From positions 1 through 57,293 of the forward strand of contig CAJXDY010000010.1 in NCBI GenBank assembly GCA_913052135.1: a DNA stretch of 57,293 nucleotides, read 5' to 3'. Made by a program: the position numbers and the translations under genes. A model generated the notes under the pieces. The model was not told where the DNA came from and ran no database searches. It saw only the letters and a list, made by a program, of their open reading frames with translations. Below are positions 8,682-18,905 of this stretch, in pieces. How positions within the stretch are numbered: the first letter of the stretch is position 1; each line of letters begins with the position of its first letter. Origin of the DNA: UBA8106 sp913052135. GTDB lineage: Bacteria > Acidobacteriota > Vicinamibacteria > Vicinamibacterales > UBA823.

Positions 8682-10451
8682 CTAAATCCGTTCGAATCGT
8701 TTCTCTATTTCGTCGCGCGTCAACCTCAGCACAACAGGTCGTCCATGGGGACATACTGTCGAATAGGACGTCTTTCTCAATTCGTCCAGGATATAACTCA
8801 TCTTCTCTTGGGTTAACGAATCGTTAGCCTTGACGGCTGCATGGCATGCGGTCGTTGCAGCAATTTGTTTCAGAGCTCCCTGCACAAGTGACCCATCTCC
8901 TAGTGCATCCAAATCGTTGGCTAAGCTCTGGATGGCTGTCTCACATGACCCAAAATCTAGCAAGGCTGGAAGCGAAGTAACTCTTAGGTTTTTACCTCCA
9001 AATTCGTCAACTTCAAAACCAAATCGCGCCAGATCGGTGGAATGCGATATCAACGTCTGTAGTTGGTCTGGTAGCAAATTAATGAGGACGGGTTCGAGCA
9101 GTCGTTGACTCTCAAGGCGACCGGAGGTTAATTGTTTCATGACTTTCTCGAACAACACACGTTCGTGAGCAACATGTTGGTCAACAATAACGACACCCTC
9201 GTCATCCACCGCAATAATAAAGGTATCCCGGAACTGTCCAAGCGGGATCATTGGCTTGATCTCATCGAGTCCAGTGGTATTCAGGGACGTTGCCTGAAGG
9301 TCTACATGACGACCCGAATCGACACTTCGCTCAAATGGTTCAAAACCGGGTTTACCAGGCGCCCATCGACTCGATACTGACATCCCACTAAGGACACCAG
9401 GAATCGATTGGGTGATCTCTTGATGGGACAGATCGCTTGAAACAGACTTGACCTGCAATTCAGGTGCTCCGGATTGACCCAATGCTTCCCCAATGGTTCG
9501 GCGTAAGATTTCATGCATTAATGGCTGTTCAAGAAAGCGTACTTCCGCCTTCATAGGGTGGACGTTGATATCCACTCGGTCTGGGGCCAACTGAATGAAT
9601 AAATGCACTTCTGGACTTCGGTGTTTGATAGTGGCCTGACTATAAGCATCAATGATGGCGTGCGAGATCGTCCGATCTTTGATAAGCCGTCGGTTTACAA
9701 AGATTGTCTGCAGCCCTTTGACTGGCCCTTTATCCGCGAGAGTAGTGATGAACCCAGTCACGACAATCCCAGCGACCTTTTTCTGCACCTCTACCAGGTG
9801 AGGACGGTCGCCATAGATTTGAAATAAGCGCTCAGCTAGAGTGACGACAGGCGCACACTGCAGAAGAGTCCTGTTTGCGCTTGTAAGACTGAAGCCAATT
9901 TCTGGATATCCTAATGCGATTTGCGTGATCGCCCGAGAAATGTGCCTGGACTCAGCAGAGTCAGATTTAAGGAATTTTCGTCTCGCCGGGAGATTGTAAA
10001 ACAGGTCGGTTACTTCAATAGCCGTACCCTCTGGTGCGCCCACTTCGCGAACTGACGAAGTGATACCACCATCAACTTGAACCTCTGTCCCAACCTCACT
10101 GCCCCGACTTCGTGTTTTCAGTTGAAAATGACATGCCGACGCAATACTGGGTAAAGCTTCTCCGCGAAAGCCAAGTGTTCGAATGGCGGATAAATCTTCG
10201 ATCCCCTTGAGTTTACTCGTCGCATGGCGTTCAAGAGCGAGGCAAGCATCCTCGTGTGACATGCCTTCGCCGTCATCCTCTACTCGAATGAGCCGCTTAC
10301 CGCCCAATTCCGTTGTAATGTTGATGCGACGAGCTCCCGCGTCAATTGCGTTTTCAACCAACTCCTTGACAATAGAAGACGGTCTCTCAACCACTTCCCC
10401 TGCCGCAATCTGATTCGCAACTTCGACGCTGAGTTTAATAATCTTGGCCAC
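8682..10451 (-). CDS. mutL: DNA mismatch repair protein MutL
   Basis: MutL links mismatch recognition by MutS to strand incision. The protein has 589 residues from a GTG start. The N-terminal GHKL ATPase shows ENAIDAGA (33-40, catalytic Glu33), DDGEGM (59-64) and GFRGEAL (94-100). A variable linker follows (about 335-400). The C-terminal dimerisation domain has DQHVAHERVLFE, which fits the endonuclease motif DQHA(x)2E(x)4E except for Ala to Val, plus ACHAAVKAND and CPHGRP. The protein is therefore likely a nicking-type MutL, as in most bacteria lacking MutH. mutS is not in the window. It follows ppdK by 32 bases on the same strand. Confidence 0.97.
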   Translation of the reverse strand: MAKIIKLSVEVANQIAAGEVVERPSSIVKELVENAIDAGARRINITTELGGKRLIRVEDDGEGMSHEDACLALERHATSKLKGIEDLSAIRTLGFRGEALPSIASACHFQLKTRSRGSEVGTEVQVDGGITSSVREVGAPEGTAIEVTDLFYNLPARRKFLKSDSAESRHISRAITQIALGYPEIGFSLTSANRTLLQCAPVVTLAERLFQIYGDRPHLVEVQKKVAGIVVTGFITTLADKGPVKGLQTIFVNRRLIKDRTISHAIIDAYSQATIKHRSPEVHLFIQLAPDRVDINVHPMKAEVRFLEQPLMHEILRRTIGEALGQSGAPELQVKSVSSDLSHQEITQSIPGVLSGMSVSSRWAPGKPGFEPFERSVDSGRHVDLQATSLNTTGLDEIKPMIPLGQFRDTFIIAVDDEGVVIVDQHVAHERVLFEKVMKQLTSGRLESQRLLEPVLINLLPDQLQTLISHSTDLARFGFEVDEFGGKNLRVTSLPALLDFGSCETAIQSLANDLDALGDGSLVQGALKQIAATTACHAAVKANDSLTQEKMSYILDELRKTSYSTVCPHGRPVVLRLTRDEIEKRFERI

Positions 10452-10483
10452 TGTACGGGACTAAAAATGGCAACTATAATTTC

Positions 10484-13318
10484 CTAACCTGCTTTGAGCG
10501 CTGCCTGTGCTGCAGCAAGTCTGGCTACAGGTACACGATAGGGTGATGCACTGACATAGTCGAGACCAACCGCATCAAAAAAGAACACGGATGCAGCATC
10601 ACCACCATGTTCTCCACAAATACCCATTTTAAGATGCGGATTAGTTCGACGACCTCGCTCCACACCTAAGCGAACAAGCTCCCCTATACCAACCGTATCA
10701 ATTGACTGAAATGGATCGCGCTCAAGGATATTGTTCTTTTGATAAATTTGCAGGAATTTCCCTGCATCATCCCGCGAAAAGCCATAACCCATTTGCGTTA
10801 GGTCATTAGTGCCGAATGAAAAGAATTGCGATTCACTGGCAATTTGGTCTGCTGTCAACGCGGCTCGAGGAACTTCAATCATGGTGCCAAATAAATATTT
10901 CACTTTAATGTCATAAGATACTTGAGTCTCAGACGCTACACGTTCGACAATCCTTTTCTGGTGCCGAAGTTCGCGCACGTCACTAACAAGTGGAATCATT
11001 ATCTCAGGGACGACCTTCAGGCCCTCACGTGCTAATAGGCAAGCAGCCTCAATAATTGCTCGCACCTGCATCTCCGTGATTTCCGGATACGTAATAGCCA
11101 GACGTACTCCACGATGACCTAACATGGGATTAAATTCATGTAACTGCTCGACCCGCCTTAACACTGTCCGGGATGTTTCAAGCTTTTTATGATGCTGTCC
11201 AGTTGATTCCATTCGCGCGATATCGACCATCAAGTCTTCACGCTTGGGCAAAAACTCATGAAGGGGCGGATCAATAAGGCGAATCGTGACAGGATAACCC
11301 TCCATTTTTTTGAACACATGGTAGAAATCATCACGTTGAAATGGGAGTAACTCATCCAATGCTTTCCGCCGGTCTACTTCGTTCGTAGCCAAAATCATCC
11401 GCTGGACGAGAGGAATTCGACCTTTCCCGAAAAACATATGTTCGGTCCGGCAAAGACCAATACCTTCGGCACCCAGAGCTTTGGCTACATGCGCCTGATC
11501 CGGTAGATCAGCGTTCGCACGGACTCCGAGACGTCGGTACCGATCTGCCCATTTGAGTAAACGCTCAAGGCGCTGGTAAATATCCGATGATGCCGGTGAC
11601 AACTCACCAGACAGAACCTGCAAAACCTCACTTGGTTGACTTTGTACCTGGCCGACCTTAATAGCACCCGTCAGACCATCAAACGACATGAACTCTCCTT
11701 CACCCAGCGTCTGATTGCCGACGGTTATCCGTCGTTTCGTCTCATCAATCTCAAGATCTCCAGCCCCTACGACAGACGGTTTTCCCATTTGGCGTCCGAC
11801 AACCGCAGCGTGTGAAGTCATTCCACCTGTTGCCGTGAGAACCCCCTGGGCAACATGCATGCCGTGAATGTCGTCAGGCACGGTCTCCTTACGTACTAGC
11901 AGTACAGGCTTGCCCAATTGCGACCAAGCTACGGCATCCTCAGCCGTAAATACCACTTGGCCAGACGCCGCACCTGGTGATGCCGGAAGCCCCCTAGCCA
12001 GCAGTGGAAGTAAATTCCAAGAGTGTGGCTCAAAAACCGGCGCAAGTAATTGCGTTAGGGATTCTGGATCTACGAGTTGAACAGCCTCTTTTTGCGAAAT
12101 TCGTTTCTCAGCCACTAGGTCAGTGGCGATCACCACCGCAGCATGGCCTGTTCGTTTACCACTGCGAGTCTGAAGCATGTACAGTTGTTCGTCCTGAATC
12201 GTGAACTCAAAATCCTGTATGTCACGATAATGCCGTTCAAGTCGCTTGGTAATTTTTTTCAATTGAGCGTAGGCCTTTGGCATCAATCGCTCAAGTTTCG
12301 CAATTGGTTGCGGAGTCCGGATTCCGGCAACAACATCTTCGCCTTGAGCATTCACCAGAAATTCGCCGAAGAATTCATTTGCGCCCGTGGCAGGATTGCG
12401 TGTAAAACCGACTCCGGTCGCAGACCGATTTCCAGTATTACCGAACACCATCATCTGCACATTAACAGCAGTACCAATTTCATCTGGGATGTTATAAATA
12501 CGGCGATACTCAATGGCCCGAAGATTCATCCATGAGCTGAAGACCGCATTCCGTGCCATACGGAGTTGTCTGTGTGGATCTTGGGGAAATGCTTGATGCG
12601 TCTCCTTCAGAATAATTTGCTTGTAACGTCGCACCACGTCACGTAGAGCTTTTGCATTAAGTTCGTTATCTGCCCTCACGTTGCATTTCTTCTTGACTAC
12701 ATCGAGAACATGTTCAAATGCTTCTTTGTTAATACCAATCACGACATTCCCAAACATTTGAATAAACCGCCGGTAACTGTCGATTGCGAAACGTTCGTTA
12801 CCCGTACGATCCTTCAACCCTTCCACCGAAGCATCGTTGAGGCCAAGATTTAAAATGGTATCCATCATTCCCGGCATCGAGAACTTGGAACCAGACCGCA
12901 CCGAAACGAGTAATGGGTTTTCAGAAGATCCAAACTCCATCCCAGAGGCTTTCTCAAGATGCTTCAAGTGTTTGTTCATCTCAGAATCAATGGCAACCAA
13001 ACTCTTACTGCCCTCTACGTAGTAGTGTGTGCACACTTTTGTTGAAATGGTGAAGCCTGGAGGGACTGGTAGTCCAGCTTTGGTCATCTCTGCCAAGCCG
13101 ACTCCCTTGCCACCTAGCAAATCCCGCAACGTGCGGTCACCCTCAGCCTTGCCGTCACCAAAAAAATAAATTGTTTTACCAAGACGTGGAGTCTTCTTAC
13201 GAATCGACGATTTTGAGGAAGCCCTCTTTGCTACACGCCTTTGAGAACTGGATCGATTCTTTGTACGTAGCTTCGTGACACGCGATCGATTTATCTGCTT
13301 TTTTGCCCGTTTACTCAT
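10484..13318 (-). CDS. ppdK: Pyruvate, phosphate dikinase with a basic N-terminal tail
   Basis: PPDK interconverts pyruvate + ATP + Pi and phosphoenolpyruvate + AMP + PPi. The 944 residues comprise an ATP-grasp domain (GGKGVGLAEM, SGSKFSMPGMMDTILNLG), the phosphohistidine swivel domain (GGMTSHAAVVGRQMGKPSVV, with the catalytic His) and the C-terminal PEP/pyruvate TIM barrel (GIGLCRTEHMF, and GICGEHGGD with the catalytic Cys). Most relatives have about 870-910 residues. The excess is an N-terminal tail of about 46 residues in which 19 are Lys or Arg and many others Ser or Thr, resembling a histone tail. It begins at an ATG and the conserved domain starts near residue 48. The gene lies between glyS and mutL on the same strand. 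Confidence 0.96.
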   Translation of the reverse strand: MSKRAKKQINRSRVTKLRTKNRSSSQRRVAKRASSKSSIRKKTPRLGKTIYFFGDGKAEGDRTLRDLLGGKGVGLAEMTKAGLPVPPGFTISTKVCTHYYVEGSKSLVAIDSEMNKHLKHLEKASGMEFGSSENPLLVSVRSGSKFSMPGMMDTILNLGLNDASVEGLKDRTGNERFAIDSYRRFIQMFGNVVIGINKEAFEHVLDVVKKKCNVRADNELNAKALRDVVRRYKQIILKETHQAFPQDPHRQLRMARNAVFSSWMNLRAIEYRRIYNIPDEIGTAVNVQMMVFGNTGNRSATGVGFTRNPATGANEFFGEFLVNAQGEDVVAGIRTPQPIAKLERLMPKAYAQLKKITKRLERHYRDIQDFEFTIQDEQLYMLQTRSGKRTGHAAVVIATDLVAEKRISQKEAVQLVDPESLTQLLAPVFEPHSWNLLPLLARGLPASPGAASGQVVFTAEDAVAWSQLGKPVLLVRKETVPDDIHGMHVAQGVLTATGGMTSHAAVVGRQMGKPSVVGAGDLEIDETKRRITVGNQTLGEGEFMSFDGLTGAIKVGQVQSQPSEVLQVLSGELSPASSDIYQRLERLLKWADRYRRLGVRANADLPDQAHVAKALGAEGIGLCRTEHMFFGKGRIPLVQRMILATNEVDRRKALDELLPFQRDDFYHVFKKMEGYPVTIRLIDPPLHEFLPKREDLMVDIARMESTGQHHKKLETSRTVLRRVEQLHEFNPMLGHRGVRLAITYPEITEMQVRAIIEAACLLAREGLKVVPEIMIPLVSDVRELRHQKRIVERVASETQVSYDIKVKYLFGTMIEVPRAALTADQIASESQFFSFGTNDLTQMGYGFSRDDAGKFLQIYQKNNILERDPFQSIDTVGIGELVRLGVERGRRTNPHLKMGICGEHGGDAASVFFFDAVGLDYVSASPYRVPVARLAAAQAALKAG

Positions 13319-13385
13319 GTCAGTGCAATCCTGCTATTAAATAACCGATGGCTAAAACATTAAAAAGCTAGCAATATTCAGCGGA

Positions 13386-15620
13386 CTAGGTGTCGTCTCC
13401 AGGTACGACTTCAGAAATATCAGCTAGCTTCAGAATTAACCGCTCGAGACGTTTCACAAGGCGAAGGCGTGCACGTCGTAGTGCTACATCTTCCACCATT
13501 ACAAAGACTTCTGAAAAAAACTGGTCGACAACAGGACCAAATCGTGCAGCTTCCGCAAATCCTGTCCTGTAATCTTTGCCAACCGTGATCACATTGCTGA
13601 TGATAGGTCCACGCTGCTCCAGCTCTTGAAGCAAATGGAGCTCAGCATCCTCGTTCAGCAAGTTGCGTAAATCGGGATCGTCACGTTCCGCAAGTTCGAA
13701 TTCCGCGTCTGGTAATTCACACGCGATGTTTCGGACCCGCTTAAATGCGACTGCCAACTGCTGAAAATCAGTTGACTCAGTGAATTCCGGCAAAACCTCA
13801 AGCTTTCGCAATGCATCAAGAGGCTTAACATTTAAGCTTAAGGACTTCGTGACAGCCCTGACGTTCCTTATGTCATAGCCGCGCTGTTGGAGCACGTGCT
13901 GTAAACGCTCGATCAGGAAATCCTGCATCGCCTCGGGTAATTCCTTCGAATGTCCTGCAGCGGTAAATAGCTCATGGGCTGCAACAATCAACTCAGAAAT
14001 GGAGGGTCTGACAGTCACATCTGCCAGATCAGGTAAATCGATTAAAATCTTAAACAATCCATGAGCCTGCCTGCGCAATCCAAATGGATCGCGTGACCCA
14101 GTTGGGCGCTCCCCTGCACTAAACATTCCAACTATTGTGTCTAACTTGTCAGCTAGAGCTACAGCCACCCAAACAAGTCCAGCTGATCCAAGCTCAGCAC
14201 GTGTAGGCCGCGCTCCTCCCTCAGATCCGACCGGTAAATAATGATGATAAATCGTTCGCCAAGTTTGTTCAGACTGGCCTTCTTCCCTTGCGTAAATCCC
14301 TCCCATTACACCTTGTAGTTCAGGAAACTCACCAACCATTTCAGTCGTTAAATCTGTTTTAGATAATCTAGCTGCTGTGGCGACGTCCTTTGCTATGTTC
14401 GGTTTCTGTAGAACCTCTTCCGCTATCCAGACAGACAATTGCTCCATGCGAACGGTTTTATCTTTGTAACTACCAAGTTTCTTATGAAACAGCAAGGTAT
14501 CCAGACGATCAAGGCGTGTCTCTAACTTGACCTGGCGATCTGCATCCCAAAAAAATCTTGCGTCACGCAGTCGTGCCGCCAGCACCCTCGAAGCGTTATT
14601 TGCCACCCGAACAGAATTGGCACTAGACGTGTTTGTCACCGCCAAGAACGTCGATTTGAGCTCGTGATCCTTACCTACGACTGGCACGAAATGTTGGTGG
14701 TGAATCATGGTTGTCTTGAGAACCTCAGAAGGCAATGTTAGAAATTCTTCAGAAAATGAGCCTGAAATCACGTTCGGCCACTCAACAAGATCAGGAACCT
14801 CTTCGAGTAAGTCAGATTGCGCTGCTGCTTCCGAGTCAATAGTTCCACCATGCGCCGAGGCTTGTTCAACGAGACCTTTCTCAATGATCTCGCTTCGTTC
14901 CACCCGACTCAGGATCACCCCACACTTACCTAGCTGTGCGCGATACTCCGCGAATGATCCGACAGTTATTTCTGGTCTAGGTTGCACCTTACCAATAAAC
15001 CGATGACCATAGGTTACATTGGAAGCTTTAACCTCTTTCACATCCGCACATTCTGCAGCACTGGCTCTCTTAATAATGAACGGTATAACCTCTCCGCCAA
15101 GAAGAAAGACCACCCAGCGAATCGGTCGCCCAAACAAAAACTCGCCTCGGCCATCGTCGAGCCACGCATCCCAACGCATCTGCTTTGGAAATGTCAAATC
15201 CCGGAGAGTAGCGGCCAACACAGTGGGAAGGACTTCCAAGGCAGAACGTTGAATATGACGCTTTTGGAACGCTAAATAACGTCCCTTCGAAGTTTCCACT
15301 TCGGACAAATCAGACACATCCACACCATGTTTCCGTGCAAAACCAATCGCAGCACTGGTTGGTGTTCCATCGGAGTCGTAGCCAGCTGACACCGGAGGAC
15401 CGGTCAAGCTCTCTTCAAACTCATGTTGGCTAGTCTCCAGATCAGGGATTGTTGCTACTAAGCGCCGTGGCGTACTGAAAACCAGAGGAAGTTCCCGCGG
15501 CTCCAGACGCATCTCTTGCAATCGATCTCTTAATCTGGTGGACAGTTGCAAGGTCAGCGAAGGCAACCAGTTTGCCGGTAATTCTTCGCATCCAATCTCG
15601 AGTAATAACTCTTTAGTCAT
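13386..15620 (-). CDS. glyS: Glycyl-tRNA synthetase beta subunit
   Basis: The beta subunit of the heterotetrameric (alpha2beta2) glycyl-tRNA synthetase binds tRNA-Gly. Started at the ATG at 15620 it has 744 residues and begins with the family hallmark MTKELLLEIGCEELPANWL. Inner landmarks are PKQMRWD, the GRPIRW motif, the HHQHFVPV segment and FGLRRQAHGLFKIL, with a C-terminal anticodon-binding DALR-like region. The ATG overlaps the glyQ stop by eight bases (ATGACTAA), showing translational coupling that favours equal subunit amounts. The upstream in-frame extension to 15665 lies inside glyQ and is not used here. Confidence 0.97.
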   Translation of the reverse strand: MTKELLLEIGCEELPANWLPSLTLQLSTRLRDRLQEMRLEPRELPLVFSTPRRLVATIPDLETSQHEFEESLTGPPVSAGYDSDGTPTSAAIGFARKHGVDVSDLSEVETSKGRYLAFQKRHIQRSALEVLPTVLAATLRDLTFPKQMRWDAWLDDGRGEFLFGRPIRWVVFLLGGEVIPFIIKRASAAECADVKEVKASNVTYGHRFIGKVQPRPEITVGSFAEYRAQLGKCGVILSRVERSEIIEKGLVEQASAHGGTIDSEAAAQSDLLEEVPDLVEWPNVISGSFSEEFLTLPSEVLKTTMIHHQHFVPVVGKDHELKSTFLAVTNTSSANSVRVANNASRVLAARLRDARFFWDADRQVKLETRLDRLDTLLFHKKLGSYKDKTVRMEQLSVWIAEEVLQKPNIAKDVATAARLSKTDLTTEMVGEFPELQGVMGGIYAREEGQSEQTWRTIYHHYLPVGSEGGARPTRAELGSAGLVWVAVALADKLDTIVGMFSAGERPTGSRDPFGLRRQAHGLFKILIDLPDLADVTVRPSISELIVAAHELFTAAGHSKELPEAMQDFLIERLQHVLQQRGYDIRNVRAVTKSLSLNVKPLDALRKLEVLPEFTESTDFQQLAVAFKRVRNIACELPDAEFELAERDDPDLRNLLNEDAELHLLQELEQRGPIISNVITVGKDYRTGFAEAARFGPVVDQFFSEVFVMVEDVALRRARLRLVKRLERLILKLADISEVVPGDDT

Positions 15621-16494
15621 TTTTGGATTCGACAGACTCGTCAACTCCCACGTACGCTTTCGCAATTGCGACAGCTAAACGCCTCACGCGCAAAACGTAA
15701 GCTGTCCGTTCAGTCACACCTATACCACCACTCGCATCAAGTAAGTTGAAAACATGCGAACATTTGAGGCAGTAATCAAGCGCAGGGAAAACAAGTCTTG
15801 ATTCAAGCAAAGTCTGAGCAAACTCATAATAACGGTCGAATAAGTCACGATGGAAACTGGAAAATTTATCAGGCGGCATTTTGACGTGGCCAAATGCATA
15901 GCGTGATTGCTCGACTTCTTCCTGCTGTCTGACAGCTCCGTATTTCACCCCTGGAGCCCACTCAAGATCGAATACGTTATCAACATGTTGTAGATGCATG
16001 GCAATACGTTCGATCCCATAAGTCAGTTCAGCTGTTATTGGAGATAACTCTTGCCCACCTGCCTGCTGAAAATAAGTGAACTGGGTAATTTCAAGTCCGT
16101 CGAGCATGACCTGCCAACCAACTCCCCAAGCACCTAGAGTCGGCGCCTCCCAATTATCTTCTTCGAAACGTATATCGTGTGCGCCAGGCTCAATGCCACA
16201 CGCCTCTAAGCTTTCCAAATACAGATCCTGAGCCTTATCAGGAGCAGGCTTCAGGACCACTTGGAATTGATGATGTTTAAACAATCGATTCGGATTCTCA
16301 CCAAAGCGTCCATCAGCCGGTCGACGCGACGGCTGCACATACGCTACCCTCCAAGGCACTGGTCCAAGCACCCTGAGAAATGTTTCCGGATGCATCGTTC
16401 CCGCCCCTATTTCCAAATCGAGTGGTTGGTGAATTAGGCAACCACGTGTCGCCCAATATCGAGAAAGCGTTGCTATGAGATCTTGAAATGTCAC
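15613..16494 (-). CDS. glyQ: Glycyl-tRNA synthetase alpha subunit
   Basis: The class II catalytic subunit, which forms glycyl-adenylate and transfers glycine to tRNA. 293 residues from a GTG start, the usual size. The N-terminus TFQDLIATLSRYWATRGC, the GAGTMHPETFLRVLGP motif, and AYVQPSRRPADGRFGENPNR are family signatures. The paired alpha/beta type is bacterial and distinct from the single-chain eukaryotic/archaeal form. It overlaps glyS by eight bases and follows recO by 17 bases, so recO-glyQ-glyS probably form one transcript. Confidence 0.97.
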   Translation of the reverse strand: MTFQDLIATLSRYWATRGCLIHQPLDLEIGAGTMHPETFLRVLGPVPWRVAYVQPSRRPADGRFGENPNRLFKHHQFQVVLKPAPDKAQDLYLESLEACGIEPGAHDIRFEEDNWEAPTLGAWGVGWQVMLDGLEITQFTYFQQAGGQELSPITAELTYGIERIAMHLQHVDNVFDLEWAPGVKYGAVRQQEEVEQSRYAFGHVKMPPDKFSSFHRDLFDRYYEFAQTLLESRLVFPALDYCLKCSHVFNLLDASGGIGVTERTAYVLRVRRLAVAIAKAYVGVDESVESKND

Positions 16495-16511
16495 AATAGC
16501 ACTATCGTTAT

Positions 16512-17261
16512 CTATGAAGGATTTAGTTCCTGAAGGACACGATTCGAACGTAATTCCTTCTCAAGATGGGTGGTAATCAACATACGATGAGCCACCTCAA
16601 GTTCCTTATTCGCACGTAACGTCAATGACACCTTTGCCAAATCTTGTGGTCGAACTTTCGCGAGCGCGCGAAGGAAAACAACCGCGCCGGATGACAAAAC
16701 GGCCCCCCGACCAACCGGACCGCAATTTTGACAAACAAATACACCATCGCTTTCCAAAACGCGTGCACCAGACATAGCAAGATCAGTCGAACAGGTCTGA
16801 CAAATTATTAGTGAAGGATAAACTCCTTGCAATCGCAACAACCAGTACTCAAAGTAGCGTGCCAGTTGATTGATCGGCGCGCCAATGACCATCGCCTCAA
16901 GGACTGACGCACCAAGTCGATACAATCGTTGGTCTGGATTTGCTTCGAGCGCCCATGCATCTATCAACTCAGCAAAATAACTAACATAGAGTAACGAATC
17001 TGGCTGCCGAGTGGCCAGCAGCGACCACACAGTTTCAATATCATTCAAGCTAACCAAGTCTCGATTCTCACGCTCATAGTACACAACTTGCACCTGCGTC
17101 AACGGCTCAAGAGCCCCAAGGAACCGAGATTTTGTTCGGCGAGCACCCTTCGCCACCCCACGCTTCTTCCCTCGATCACTGGTGAGAAACACGACAATTC
17201 GATCGGCTTCTCCCAGTCGATACGTACGCAGAATAAGCGCTTCAGTGCTATACAACGCCAT
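16512..17261 (-). CDS. recO: DNA repair protein RecO
   Basis: RecO works with RecR to load RecA on SSB-coated single-stranded DNA and anneals strands. 249 residues: an N-terminal OB fold (ALYSTEALILRTYRLGEADRI), a helical middle, and a four-cysteine zinc-binding motif in the C-terminal half (CQTC about residue 150, then CQNC some 25 residues later). Downstream on the same strand is glyQ after 17 bases. Upstream, about 130 bases separate it from mgtE; I see no promoter or terminator I would defend there. Confidence 0.95.
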   Translation of the reverse strand: MALYSTEALILRTYRLGEADRIVVFLTSDRGKKRGVAKGARRTKSRFLGALEPLTQVQVVYYERENRDLVSLNDIETVWSLLATRQPDSLLYVSYFAELIDAWALEANPDQRLYRLGASVLEAMVIGAPINQLARYFEYWLLRLQGVYPSLIICQTCSTDLAMSGARVLESDGVFVCQNCGPVGRGAVLSSGAVVFLRALAKVRPQDLAKVSLTLRANKELEVAHRMLITTHLEKELRSNRVLQELNPS

Positions 17262-17391
17262 CGCCGTGTTTGTCGTAATTAGCGCTCGATTTCGGGTGCC
17301 GAGCCCAACATCAAATTCTAGCTATTCTAGCAGGCAAGGCCTCAACTCTGCGGTGATCTTAGTCGAAGTTATTTCCCAAACTGCCTAGGAA

Positions 17392-18765
17392 TCAAACAGC
17401 TTTACGTAAGTAGTCAAGGAAGGCAGCGCCAAGCCCCAAGAATACGAGAAATCCAAAAATATCAGTCAAAGTAGTGATAAACACTGAGGATGCGAGCGCT
17501 GGATCCACCTTTAACGCCCGTAACACAATCGGAATTAATGTACCGGCAGTTGCCGCGACAACCATATTCAAGACCATTGCCAAACCCAAGATGAGGCCCA
17601 AAACCGGGTCTCCTGCCATAGCCCATGCCACACCGGCTGCAACAAAACCAAGAATTAGACCGTTGCCAAGGCCTACCAAGACTTCCTTGATAAGGGCCTT
17701 CCTCGAATTACCCCAAGTCAATTCACCTAGCGCAATACCTCGCACAGTTACCGTAAGAGTCTGGGTTGCTGCATTACCACCCATGCCTGCCACGACTGGC
17801 ATAAATACCGCCAGCGCAACCACCTCTTTGATCGTATCCTGAAACAAAGATACAACGCCCGCAGCTAACACCGCTGTCCCTAAATTGATAGCTAACCATG
17901 GCAATCGCTTTCGTAACGCTTCTCCGGGCGGGGTAAAGACATGCTCATCACCAGCAACTCCAGCTAGACGATTAATGTCCTCAGTAGCCTCGTCCTTAAT
18001 AACGTCTATGACGTCGTCGACTGTAATGACACCCACGAGTTTGTGTTCTTCATTAACGACTGGGATAGCTAGTAAGTTGTATGACGCTACAACCTGAGCT
18101 ACTTCTTCTTGGTCTGCATCAACACGCATACTCAGCATGTCGGTCGTCATGATCCTCTTAAGCGGTGTCTCAGGTGAGACAAGCAGTAGTCGTCGCAATG
18201 ATACAACTCCCACGAGATGACGACGCGCGTCGACGGCATAAAGATAAAACACCATCTCGATATCTTGATTCTTTTGCAATTCGGCAATAGCTTCACCAGC
18301 CGTGAGATCCTCAGATAGCGCGAACACATTCGGGTTCATGATACGCCCGGCGGTTTGTTCGGCGTACTCAAGCAACTCCTGTACGCCACCCACGTCTTTA
18401 CGTTGCAGATAATCGAGCACCTCAGCAGACAGGGTGTCAGGGAGATGATCAATCAGTGCGGCCGCATCATCTGACGGCAATTCTTCGAGCAGTCGTCCTG
18501 CCTCTTCCACCGAACGATCGGCAATTAGTGACGCACCTTCTTCTGGCCCTAATTCACTCAGAGCTTCCATCGCAAGGCGACTGTAGCGGTCGACGAGCAA
18601 GGTAAAGGCGTCATGACGGTCTTTTTCAGAGATCTCACTAAAGATATGCGCGAGATCAGCAGGACGTTGCTTTTGAAGAAGATTCAGGAGGTTAGCAGTC
18701 GCACCGATACGCTGCAGTCGCTTGACTGACTCGAGGACGAGGTCGATTCGTCGCTGGGCCGGCAT
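17392..18765 (-). CDS. mgtE: Magnesium transporter MgtE
   Basis: A Mg2+-gated channel of the inner membrane. 457 residues, close to the usual 450. The order is as expected: cytoplasmic N domain of helical repeats (about 10-130; LQKQRPADLAHIFSEIS), two CBS domains (about 140-260; MNPNVFALSEDLTAGEAI and MTTDMLSMRVDADQEEVAQV), a connecting plug helix, and five transmembrane helices with the pore motif FMPVVAGMGGNAATQTLTV. The selective Asp is present near the end (VFITTLTDIFGF). It sits among unrelated housekeeping genes; no riboswitch-like leader is evident in the 140 bases before it. Confidence 0.95.
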   Translation of the reverse strand: MPAQRRIDLVLESVKRLQRIGATANLLNLLQKQRPADLAHIFSEISEKDRHDAFTLLVDRYSRLAMEALSELGPEEGASLIADRSVEEAGRLLEELPSDDAAALIDHLPDTLSAEVLDYLQRKDVGGVQELLEYAEQTAGRIMNPNVFALSEDLTAGEAIAELQKNQDIEMVFYLYAVDARRHLVGVVSLRRLLLVSPETPLKRIMTTDMLSMRVDADQEEVAQVVASYNLLAIPVVNEEHKLVGVITVDDVIDVIKDEATEDINRLAGVAGDEHVFTPPGEALRKRLPWLAINLGTAVLAAGVVSLFQDTIKEVVALAVFMPVVAGMGGNAATQTLTVTVRGIALGELTWGNSRKALIKEVLVGLGNGLILGFVAAGVAWAMAGDPVLGLILGLAMVLNMVVAATAGTLIPIVLRALKVDPALASSVFITTLTDIFGFLVFLGLGAAFLDYLRKAV

Positions 18766-18905
18766 GTTCTAATCTCGCAACGTCGATCTGTTGCAAAGGA
18801 GGAATGTCGTCTTTCATGATCAAGTTTCGATACATAACGATACCACATCGAGTAGTCTTCAAACTAGGCAAACCCATTCAATACACGGTGTTACCTGACA
18901 CTAAT

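Noticed and set aside
8668..8754. Longer start of the small protein after mutL
   Set aside because: This extension lies within the MutL C-terminus and has no ribosome binding site; the ATG at 8667 is better supported.
12143..12535. Plus-strand frame of 130 codons inside ppdK
   Set aside because: Antisense to a conserved region of PPDK with no domain or ribosome binding site.
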